A stretch of 22,872 nucleotides of DNA from an uncultured Eubacteriales bacterium. GTDB taxonomy: Bacteria; Bacillota; Clostridia; Oscillospirales; CAG-272. Shown in pieces: positions 1 to 6,165 of the stretch. Under the pieces are notes generated by a model. It did no database searches, was not told the origin of the DNA, and worked only from the letters and a program-made list of their open reading frames with translations. Numbering within the stretch: the stretch's first letter is position 1; every line of letters starts with the position of its first letter. The DNA lies in contig CAJUIQ010000028.1 of assembly GCA_910586545.1 (NCBI GenBank), positions 1 to 22,872 on the forward strand, written 5' to 3'. The position numbers and the translations under genes are program-made.

Positions 1-2
1 TG

Positions 3-1328
3 GAAGATGGCCGGCCGCCTCGTCAGTTCTCGGTGCCCGCCACGCCGGATACTTTGCCGGACATGGACATGCGGGAATATATTGATCAGGGTGTATGGAT
101 CATTTCCACGATTTACACATATCTGTCCTATACAGATGACTACTCCATATTGGACGAGATTTGCTCCTACTATGTAGCGCATCCGGAGCACAACTACGTA
201 ATGCAAAAAAGTGATATTCAGGACACAGTGCTGGAGCACTTGCTGCGGATCATGGATTTTCTTGCCAGAAATTTGGATCGGGAATACGGCACAAATTGCC
301 TGCGGGCCTTATATGGCGACTGGAACGACGCGCTGGACGGACTTGGAAAAACCAAGGACCCGGGTAAAAAATATGGATCCGGCGTTACTGTTATGGCAAC
401 GCTGCAGTTTTATCAGAATTTGCAGGAAATGACAAAGATTCTCACTAAAATCGGGAAGTACACAGAAAAAATCAACGAATATGCAACTTACAGCCAAGGA
501 ATCGAAGAAGGGCTCAAAAAATATGGGATTGATGTGAATGATGCCGGCCAGCGCCGAATCATTCATGGCTGGGGCGATAAAATATCCTATAAGCTTGGAT
601 CCTGGAAGGATGTTGACGGCAAGTCCCGCCGAAGCATTACCTCCAACGCCTTCTGGGCCATCACTGGTATGATTGAAAAGGATCCTTCCATGAAAGCGGT
701 AATTATGGATACGCTGGACGCAATGGATTCCAAATATGGGCTGAAAACCTTTGATGTTCCCTTCCCCTACGCGCTTCCCGAGGCCGGACGCATTTCCTAT
801 ATCACACCCGGCACCTATGAAAATTCCTGTGCTTATGTACATGCAAGTATGTTCGGCATTATGGCCCTGTTTTGTCTGGGTGAACCCGCAAAGGCTTGGA
901 CACAGATGGAAAAGTCCATGGTAATCACCCATGACAATTGCACTATGACCACCTTTGCCATGCCTAACTCCTACTGTGAGAACCCGGATTATGAAATCGA
1001 CGGCGGCTCTATGGGAGACTGGTACACCGGCAGCGGCGCCGTTCTTGTTAAGGAAATGATTAAATTTGGATTTGGCATCGCGCCGACTCTGGATGGACTT
1101 ACCATTCAAACGCCTGCTGTGATGCCCTGCAAAGCGGCAAAAATTGAAATTAGCGTCAAGGGACACCCTCTCACGCTATCGTACCGCAACGAAGGACGAG
1201 GAACGCGCGCCTTTACAATAAACGGCGCGACGGCAGAAGGCGTATTCGATTCCATGATGCAGACGCAAAAACTTTTTATACCTACTGAAAAACTTACCGA
1301 TCATATGTGTATTGAAGTGATTGATTGA
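3..1328 (+). CDS. GH94 family glycoside phosphorylase, C-terminal part (cut by left edge)
   Basis: The reading frame is open to the left edge, so this is the last 441 residues of a longer protein; GH94 enzymes usually run to about 800 residues or more. GH94 enzymes cleave beta-linked disaccharides such as cellobiose or chitobiose with phosphate, giving a sugar 1-phosphate and a free sugar in the cytoplasm. Seen here: an EDGRPPRQ stretch at the edge, typical of the GH94 alpha/alpha barrel, then GDWNDALDGLG with the presumed general-acid Asp encoded at 318-320, and a KSRRSITSNAFW segment of the barrel. The C-terminal 80 residues look like the family's beta-sandwich tail. A GTG at 33 is only an internal codon, not a start. 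The substrate cannot be read from this half; cellobiose-, laminaribiose- or chitobiose-type phosphorylases all remain possible. The gene ends in a strong hairpin shared with rnhA. Confidence 0.87.
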   Translation, partial: EDGRPPRQFSVPATPDTLPDMDMREYIDQGVWIISTIYTYLSYTDDYSILDEICSYYVAHPEHNYVMQKSDIQDTVLEHLLRIMDFLARNLDREYGTNCLRALYGDWNDALDGLGKTKDPGKKYGSGVTVMATLQFYQNLQEMTKILTKIGKYTEKINEYATYSQGIEEGLKKYGIDVNDAGQRRIIHGWGDKISYKLGSWKDVDGKSRRSITSNAFWAITGMIEKDPSMKAVIMDTLDAMDSKYGLKTFDVPFPYALPEAGRISYITPGTYENSCAYVHASMFGIMALFCLGEPAKAWTQMEKSMVITHDNCTMTTFAMPNSYCENPDYEIDGGSMGDWYTGSGAVLVKEMIKFGFGIAPTLDGLTIQTPAVMPCKAAKIEISVKGHPLTLSYRNEGRGTRAFTINGATAEGVFDSMMQTQKLFIPTEKLTDHMCIEVID

Positions 1329-1364
1329 TAAAAAGGACAGGGCTTACGCCCTGTCCTTTTTATC
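1327..1364. terminator. Bidirectional intrinsic terminator between GH94 gene and rnhA
   Basis: A perfect 17-bp inverted repeat (arms 1327-1343 and 1348-1364) with the 4-nt loop TTAC. A-tract and T-tract lie on opposite sides, so it works as a terminator in both directions. The rnhA stop codon (complement of 1344-1346) sits in the loop, and the right arm encodes the last RNase H residues DKKDRA. Confidence 0.93.
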
Positions 1365-1799
1365 AGCAATTCTTTGGGCTTCTCCCTGCGCCAATGTATC
1401 GCATCGCTCGTTGTAGGGATGCCCCGCATGACCCTTTACCCAATGAAATTTGACAGAATGAATTTCGCACAAGTCCAGCAGAGTACCCCAAAGATCTGGA
1501 TTTAACGCAGGACTCTTATCGGCCTTCTTCCATCCCCGAGCTCGCCATGAAACGGCCCAACCCTTGGAAATCCCGTCAGAAACATATTTAGAATCGGTGG
1601 TCAGCAAAACCTGGCAGGGTTCTCGCAGCCTCTGCAGCGCCTCAATTACCGCTGTCAGCTCCATTCGGTTGTTGGTAGTATCTGCCGCTCCCCCTGACAA
1701 TTCCATCTCTTTGCCCTGATATACTAAAATCGCCCCCCATCCCCCGGGACCAGGATTTTGTTTACAGGACCCATCTGTATAAATTTCTACTTTTTTCAC
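1344..1799 (-). CDS. rnhA: Ribonuclease HI
   Basis: A 151-residue RNase HI that cuts the RNA strand of RNA-DNA hybrids in the cytoplasm during replication and repair. The Mg-binding DEDD set is complete: D9 in YTDGSC, E47 in NRMEL, D69 in TTDSKY and D134 in NERCD. The catalytic His is H124 in VKGHAGH. Length and layout match E. coli RNase HI, including the basic handle region around residues 80-95 (GWAVSWRARGWKK). The start is a GTG with a purine-rich AG stretch just upstream. It is a single-gene unit with its own sigma-A promoter, transcribed away from the cotJ genes and converging on the GH94 gene. Confidence 0.97.
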   Translation of the reverse strand: MKKVEIYTDGSCKQNPGPGGWGAILVYQGKEMELSGGAADTTNNRMELTAVIEALQRLREPCQVLLTTDSKYVSDGISKGWAVSWRARGWKKADKSPALNPDLWGTLLDLCEIHSVKFHWVKGHAGHPYNERCDTLAQGEAQRIADKKDRA

Positions 1800-1838
1800 C
1801 TTTTCTCTCTTTCCAAAATCTCTATTGACATTTCTGTT

Positions 1839-1867
1839 ATATTACCATAAAACCGCGGTATTTTCAA
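1839..1867 (-). promoter_or_regulatory. Sigma-A promoter of rnhA
   Basis: Read on the - strand: -35 TTGAAA (1862-1867), 17-nt spacer, -10 TAATAT (1839-1844), about 40 nt upstream of the rnhA start. Confidence 0.75.
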
Positions 1868-1892
1868 GAGGTTGCGGCAATGTCATGCATGT

Positions 1893-1919
1893 ACGGCGCC
1901 CAAGAATCAGCATATACTA
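1893..1919 (+). promoter_or_regulatory. Possible sporulation (sigma-K-like) promoter of cotJA
   Basis: AC at 1893-1894, a 16-nt gap, then CATATACTA at 1911-1919. This fits the sigma-K pattern AC-N16-CATANNNTA. An 8-bp hairpin (1925-1942) follows. The match is short, and cotJ in Bacillus subtilis is driven by sigma-E, so this is a suggestion only; it lies about 170 nt before the cotJA start. Confidence 0.35.
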
Positions 1920-2086
1920 TAGCGAGAGCGGCTTGCCGCTCTGCTAAAAGAAAAGCATAGAACAAGAAAAGCAATACGTTTGAAAACAGAGTCGCTGTAT
2001 GATACTGCGATATGGTGTTTTCAAACCTCATTTGTGTCTCTTGCTTGAAAAGCGGCGCAAATGCAAAGAAAGGAATATGCATAATT

Positions 2087-2497
2087 ATGAATTACAATGC
2101 TGAAAACAGAACCCCACGCGACCGTATCGGCGAAGAACTGTTCAGCCATGTAGGACCAATGTCGACACAGAGATACGGTAACCAGGAGAGTCGCGCGGCA
2201 AGTCCCACCTTGTCACAGGCAGCAACCTGCTCGACATGCCAAACCGGTACCAGACAAAACGGATGTGGCTGCAGCAGGAGGGCAGGCAACACTTCCTGCC
2301 CGGGCCGCACATCTGATCGGTGCAGAGTGCATGGTGAAGACAGACTTGCCGGAATGCCTCTGGCTATGGCCTATGTTCCCATGCAGGAATGGAGAAATCT
2401 TTATGATCTGGAACCTGGATTCGAACGAGGAACCCTATTCAAAGAACTGGACTTTCCCTTTTATCCTACGGCTTGTCCGAGAAAGGGGTGCCGCTAA
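2087..2497 (+). CDS. cotJA: Spore coat-associated protein CotJA
   Basis: A 136-residue protein. The last 45 residues carry the CotJA signature: LAMAYVPMQEW, then GTLFKELDFPF. The N-terminal two thirds are Cys-, Gly- and Ser-rich and poorly conserved, ending in a basic, Cys-containing tail (TACPRKGCR). CotJA belongs to the CotJ operon, whose products enter the inner spore coat. ATG 2087 is chosen because it follows an AAAGAAAGGA ribosome binding site at 2067-2074; a longer frame from a GTG-like codon at 2012 has no site. The stop codon TAA (2495-2497) overlaps the cotJB ATG, so the two are translationally coupled. Its presence argues for an endospore-forming host. Confidence 0.85.
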   Translation: MNYNAENRTPRDRIGEELFSHVGPMSTQRYGNQESRAASPTLSQAATCSTCQTGTRQNGCGCSRRAGNTSCPGRTSDRCRVHGEDRLAGMPLAMAYVPMQEWRNLYDLEPGFERGTLFKELDFPFYPTACPRKGCR

Positions 2498-2766
2498 TGA
2501 TGCCCAAAGATAGAAATGCATTGATGCATGATATTCAGGTATATGGATTCGCTCTGGTAGAAGTCAATTTGTATTTGGATACACATCCTGGCGATCAGGC
2601 TGCCATTGCTTGTTATAATAAATACAACCGTCTGCTGGAAGAAGCATATATAGCATATGAATCCCAATATGGTCCCTTAACCATTCACGGCGGTACAGAT
2701 AACGACTGCTGGAGCTGGGTGAAGGGGCCTTGGCCTTGGGAATACAGCGCCAACACTCCGCGATAA
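2497..2766 (+). CDS. cotJB: Spore coat protein CotJB
   Basis: An 89-residue CotJB-family protein. Seen: VYGFALVEVNLYLDTHPGDQAA near the N-terminus, where the family has F-x-V-x-E-x-x-LYLDTHP, then YGPLTIHG and a C-terminal WSWVKGPWPWE. CotJB is an inner-coat protein deposited with CotJA and CotJC. The start ATG overlaps the cotJA stop as TAATG, with GAAAGGGG (2480-2487) as its ribosome binding site inside cotJA; a second ATG follows directly at 2500. The usual third gene, cotJC (a manganese-catalase-like protein), does not follow: the next 185 nt are non-coding and lead to a terminator. Confidence 0.92.
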   Translation: MMPKDRNALMHDIQVYGFALVEVNLYLDTHPGDQAAIACYNKYNRLLEEAYIAYESQYGPLTIHGGTDNDCWSWVKGPWPWEYSANTPR

Positions 2767-2951
2767 AATTTGAGGAAAGGAACTGCTTTGCAGAATTAAA
2801 ATATGTGGTTGTACGAAAAAAAACTGCAGTATCCCGTAAAAATAAAAAAGCCCAATGCAACTTTTGCAAAAATTATCATATCCCAGCTTGGAGGTCCTTT
2901 CTGCAAAAAGGTTATACATATTTTCAAAGTGCTTTTTCATCTACCACAGCA

Positions 2952-2987
2952 AATAAAAAAACGGACTATATAGTCCGTTTTTTTATT
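2952..2987. terminator. Bidirectional terminator between cotJB and fakA
   Basis: A perfect 36-bp palindrome with A7 on the left and T7 on the right around ACGGACTA/TAGTCCGT. It overlaps the fakA stop codon (2983-2985). The 185 nt between cotJB and this hairpin hold nothing else recognisable. Confidence 0.93.
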
Positions 2988-4623
2988 CAATAGAAATAAT
3001 GTAACTATACACCGGCTGGGCACCGCAGAGAGACATCACTTCCGCCTCCGGATATCGTTTTTGCAGCAAGGCCGTCACTGCTTCCGCCTGAGAATCGGTC
3101 ACCCCTTCTCCATAATATACAGTAACCACCGATGCTTTTGGAACAGACTCTATCATACTACTTACACAGTCTTCCTGCGTGGCAAAGGAACACGCGATCT
3201 TTCCGTTTATCAATCCGAGTATCTCTCCTTCTTTGATAACGGTCTCACCGATCTCCGTATCTCGTACCGCATAAGTAACGGACAAAGTGGTAACATGCTC
3301 GATAGCCTCCTCCATTGCTGCCGCATTGGTTTCACAGTCTGCATCAGGATCAAAAGCCAGCATAGACGCTACGCCCTCCGGCACAGAAGTCGTATTCAAC
3401 ACCACTACCTTACGATCATTCACAATTTTTGCAGCCTGCTGGCTAACCATATAAATATTTTTATTGTTTGGAAGTACAAACACCGTTTTAGCCGGTGTCC
3501 TTTGCACAGCATCCACAATTTCATCTGTGCTGGGATTCATAGTCTGTCCACCGCTTACGATCTGATCCGCCGCTAAATCGCGAAACAAATCTTCCATTCC
3601 CTGCCCCATACACACAGTTACAAAACCATATTCCTTTTCCGGTTCTGTAATCTGAGCGGATGGAAGCGCCGGCTGGACGCCGGACAGCGACGAGTGCTGC
3701 TGCTTCATATTTTCTATTTTTACAGTTTCCAAAAATCCGTACCGCAGCGCCTCTGTAAGGACCCTGCCTGGATCATTCGTGTGCACATGAAGCTTGATCC
3801 ATTCACTATCGTCCACATAGACTACGCTATCTCCCAGCTTCATAATAAAGCGGTGCAAATCCTCCGTGGTATTCTCACCTGCATATCTGGGACTTTTGCC
3901 TACAATACATTCTGTACAGTATGCATAGCGTATATCCTCCGTCTGGAAGGCACGAAAGTCTGCCACGCCACTTTGTTTAATTTCCGATTCGGCCGCTGTA
4001 ATTGGATGACCGTCCAGGCAAGCTTTCATTCCCTCAATTACGGCAACAAATCCACATCCACCGGAATCTACTACGCCAGCCTGCTTTAAAATTGGAAGCT
4101 GTTCTGGCGTTTTTTCTAGCGCATCCTTTGCCGCCTCTAGCATCAGGCTAAACAGCTCCTGCACATTTTCTGCCCACTGCGCTTCTTCTATTTTTGCCGT
4201 AGCCGTTTCCGTCATGACCCGCATAACCGTAAGAATCGTACCCTCTGTCGGATTCATAACTGCCTTATAGGCTTCTGAAACGCCTCTGGAAAACCCTTTT
4301 ACAATTTCCCCACAGTCCGCTGCCTCTTCTACATTGGCCCATGCCTTTGCGATACCGCGAAAAAACAAAGACAAAATCACACCGGAGTTACCCCTAGCGC
4401 CCCGCAGCATCAAATTGGCCGCCTTTTGGGCACACTCTCCCAGGGGACCCTCAAAGGACACAAAATCTCCCCGCACGCCGCTCATTGTTAGACTCATATT
4501 AATTCCTGTATCGCCGTCAGGCACAGGAAAAACATTCAGATTATTGATCACATCTTTTTGGTTATCCAGAGAACAAGCGGCAGAAACCACCATATCCCGA
4601 TACATAGAACCATTCATTTTCAT
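2983..4623 (-). CDS. fakA: Fatty acid kinase ATP-binding subunit FakA (DhaL domain, YloV family)
   Basis: A 546-residue FakA/YloV protein. It phosphorylates a fatty acid held by a FakB (DegV) partner, feeding exogenous fatty acids into phospholipid synthesis via PlsX/PlsY. The N-terminal DhaL nucleotide-binding domain (about 1-200) has NVFPVPDGDTG with Mg ligands D36 and D38, then LRGARGNSGVILS. The middle domain contains YCTEC and HVHTNDPG, the Cys/His positions associated with the FakA zinc site. The C-terminal third is a DegV-like domain ending SYIISIE. ATG 4623 is chosen because AAGGGAG lies 7 nt upstream; a 15-residue extension into the fakB end has no support. It is the second gene after fakB (28-nt gap), with terminator overlap at its end. 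The more common neighbours (asp23-like gene, rpmB) are not next to it. Confidence 0.94.
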   Translation of the reverse strand: MKMNGSMYRDMVVSAACSLDNQKDVINNLNVFPVPDGDTGINMSLTMSGVRGDFVSFEGPLGECAQKAANLMLRGARGNSGVILSLFFRGIAKAWANVEEAADCGEIVKGFSRGVSEAYKAVMNPTEGTILTVMRVMTETATAKIEEAQWAENVQELFSLMLEAAKDALEKTPEQLPILKQAGVVDSGGCGFVAVIEGMKACLDGHPITAAESEIKQSGVADFRAFQTEDIRYAYCTECIVGKSPRYAGENTTEDLHRFIMKLGDSVVYVDDSEWIKLHVHTNDPGRVLTEALRYGFLETVKIENMKQQHSSLSGVQPALPSAQITEPEKEYGFVTVCMGQGMEDLFRDLAADQIVSGGQTMNPSTDEIVDAVQRTPAKTVFVLPNNKNIYMVSQQAAKIVNDRKVVVLNTTSVPEGVASMLAFDPDADCETNAAAMEEAIEHVTTLSVTYAVRDTEIGETVIKEGEILGLINGKIACSFATQEDCVSSMIESVPKASVVTVYYGEGVTDSQAEAVTALLQKRYPEAEVMSLCGAQPVYSYIISIE

Positions 4624-4651
4624 TTTGTGACTCCCTTTTGTGAGACAAAAT

Positions 4652-5524
4652 TTAGCGCTGTGTGCCAAGGAAAAACAGCGCCACAGTACCAGGCCCGGAA
4701 TGCGCGCCGATTACTGGCCCGATATACCCAATTTGAATATCCTGCACACCCATTTTTTCGCGTACCATCTGCGCAACCAGCTGGGCATCCTCTAATGCGT
4801 CTCCATGACTAATAAACACAGTTTGTCCTGCCGGGTCAATAGCTGTTTTCTCCATATGCTCCACCAACGCCGCAAGCGACGCCTTGCGGCCCCTGGCCTT
4901 AGACACATTGATCAGGTGCCCCGCATCATCCACATGAAGCACCGGTTTAATAGAAAGCATCGTGCCAATAGCCGCTGTAGCAGCGGACACACGACCGCCG
5001 CGCTTTAAATGATGCAGATCATCCACCGTAAACCAATGGCAAAGGCGGAGCCTGTTCTCCATTACAAAGTCTCGTACCTGCTCGATAGATTTTCCTTCTG
5101 CGCGACAGCGAGCAGCCAGATATACAAGCAGCCCATGTCCAAGGGACGCCGCCAGAGAGTCTACCACAAAAATTTTTCGCTCTGGATACTTCTCACAGAG
5201 TTCTCCTGCAACCAGCGTTGCCGTGCCGGCGGTACTGCTAAGTCCCGATGAAAATGCAATATATAATACATCATGCCCGCCACAGACAATTGTCTCCAGC
5301 GTTCTAGTTAAATCTTCATAATTGGCAGCGGAGGTTTTTGCGCTTTTCCCCTCTCTCAGCTGACGATAAAAATCCTTAATATCTACCTTATCTCCAGGCA
5401 TAGGATCTCCCTCGTCTAAGGTATACATTAGCGGCATTATCTGCACCTGCATGTTTTCAGCCATTTCCTGGGTAATATCGCTTCCGGAATCTGTCAATAT
5501 AATAAATGAATCTACCATAAGCAT
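4652..5524 (-). CDS. fakB: Fatty acid-binding protein FakB (DegV family)
   Basis: A 290-residue DegV-family protein, the acyl-binding subunit that presents a fatty acid to FakA. Seen: N-terminal ILTDSGSDI, the KTSAANYEDL segment, the lipid-head-group loop SSGLSSTAGTA, VDSLAASLGHG, the LHHLKRGGRVSAATA stretch, the RGRKASL motif, and a C-terminal ISHGDALEDAQ and IGPVIGAHSGPGT. Length is normal for DegV. The start is ATG 5524 after AAAAAGGATAGG; a second in-frame ATG two codons later is equally possible. It is the first gene of the fakB-fakA operon, with a near-consensus promoter and a hairpin at the expected mRNA 5' end. Which fatty acid it prefers cannot be read from the sequence. Confidence 0.94.
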   Translation of the reverse strand: MLMVDSFIILTDSGSDITQEMAENMQVQIMPLMYTLDEGDPMPGDKVDIKDFYRQLREGKSAKTSAANYEDLTRTLETIVCGGHDVLYIAFSSGLSSTAGTATLVAGELCEKYPERKIFVVDSLAASLGHGLLVYLAARCRAEGKSIEQVRDFVMENRLRLCHWFTVDDLHHLKRGGRVSAATAAIGTMLSIKPVLHVDDAGHLINVSKARGRKASLAALVEHMEKTAIDPAGQTVFISHGDALEDAQLVAQMVREKMGVQDIQIGYIGPVIGAHSGPGTVALFFLGTQR

Positions 5525-5571
5525 ACCTATCCTTTTTTAATATATGCATAAAAACGAGGAATCCATTGAAA

Positions 5572-5599
5572 ATGACTTGTTTTTCCCAAAACAAGTCAT
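5572..5599 (-). other. Hairpin at the 5' end of the fakB-fakA mRNA
   Basis: A perfect 12-bp inverted repeat (5572-5583 and 5588-5599) with loop TCCC on the + strand, starting a few nt after the predicted transcription start. On the transcript it is followed by only four U, so it is not a strong terminator. It may stabilise the mRNA end or act as an operator dyad for a lipid-responsive repressor. Its sequence does not resemble the FapR or FabT boxes I know. Confidence 0.6.
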
Positions 5600-5609
5600 A
5601 CGCGCATTT

Positions 5610-5639
5610 AGTATACCATAACTGTGAAACAATTGTCAA
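5610..5639 (-). promoter_or_regulatory. Sigma-A promoter of fakB-fakA
   Basis: - strand: -35 TTGACA (5634-5639), 18-nt spacer, -10 TATACT (5610-5615). Confidence 0.85.
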
Positions 5640-5678
5640 CAATATTATGCAATCATGCACAAATATGTATACGCAAGG

Positions 5679-5707
5679 TTGATTTTCACAAACATATATG
5701 ATACAAT
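5679..5707 (+). promoter_or_regulatory. Sigma-A promoter of the zinc-ribbon membrane gene
   Basis: -35 TTGATT (5679-5684), 17-nt spacer, -10 TACAAT (5702-5707), 33 nt before the ATG. It is divergent from the fakB promoter, with about 40 nt between the -35 boxes. Confidence 0.75.
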
Positions 5708-5740
5708 TTAACAAATATTTGAATGTATTTGGAGGTTAAA

Positions 5741-6115
5741 ATGGCATTTTGCGGATTATGCGGTAAAGAAATTTCAGAAGGCCAGACCTTTTGCAGGGAA
5801 TGCAACAATAATCTTGCTTGTCCCCAACCAGAAAAACAATTTGTTCCCAAAAAGTCCAAAGGCAGTCCGGCATCTATTATCTGCTTTATTGCTGCCGGGC
5901 TTACTTTTATCCTTTGCTTGTTTGGCGGCATCCAAATGCTAACTGGAGCCGAAAACATATCTCGTCTTGCTTATGTTTCCGGCAATACAGTAACCGAAAT
6001 TTTTTATAATAACTGCGGGACCGTATTTAGAGGTTTGGGATTATTTGTCATTGCGTGCGGTATTTTTGCCGGTACATTTCTTACATACTACGGGTACAAA
6101 AATATAAAAAAATAA
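5741..6115 (+). CDS. Small zinc-ribbon membrane protein, function unknown
   Basis: A 124-residue protein that I do not recognise beyond its architecture. The first 20 residues form a short zinc ribbon: CGLC (C4, C7) and CREC with 12 residues between the pairs. A basic, Lys/Pro-rich linker follows (about 27-46), then a hydrophobic helix (about 47-68), a polar loop, and a second helix (about 96-118) ending in a Lys-rich tail. This predicts two membrane spans with the zinc ribbon on the cytoplasmic side. ATG 5741 is set by the GGAGG at 5731-5735; a longer frame from 5723 lacks a site. It is a single-gene unit with its own promoter and terminator. Such zinc-ribbon/two-span proteins are common in Clostridia and mostly uncharacterised. 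Confidence 0.85.
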   Translation: MAFCGLCGKEISEGQTFCRECNNNLACPQPEKQFVPKKSKGSPASIICFIAAGLTFILCLFGGIQMLTGAENISRLAYVSGNTVTEIFYNNCGTVFRGLGLFVIACGIFAGTFLTYYGYKNIKK

Positions 6116-6122
6116 ACGTATG

Positions 6123-6159
6123 AAAAACAGCCTGTCACAAAGCTTGACAGGCTGTTTTT
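6123..6159. terminator. Bidirectional terminator
   Basis: A 15-bp perfect stem (6123-6137 and 6145-6159) with a 7-nt loop, A5 on the left and T7 on the right. It serves both the zinc-ribbon gene (+) and the TIM-barrel/acyl-CoA synthetase gene (-), whose stop is at 6166. Confidence 0.93.
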
Positions 6160-6165
6160 TTATTT

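Noticed and set aside
309..1166. 285-codon open frame on the - strand inside the GH94 gene
   Set aside because: It is antisense to a gene with clear family motifs, has no recognisable domain and no convincing ribosome site; a shadow of codon bias.
1824..1845. TTGACA plus TTATAT on the + strand before cotJA
   Set aside because: The two boxes are only about 6 nt apart, far from the 16-18 nt required; the real promoter there is the - strand one for rnhA.
1864..2082. 72-codon frame on the - strand with a hydrophobic stretch
   Set aside because: No ribosome binding site before its ATG, no family resemblance, and it overlaps the cotJA leader and hairpin.
2265..2513. 82-codon + frame inside cotJA
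   Set aside because: Wrong frame relative to the CotJA signature and no ribosome site.
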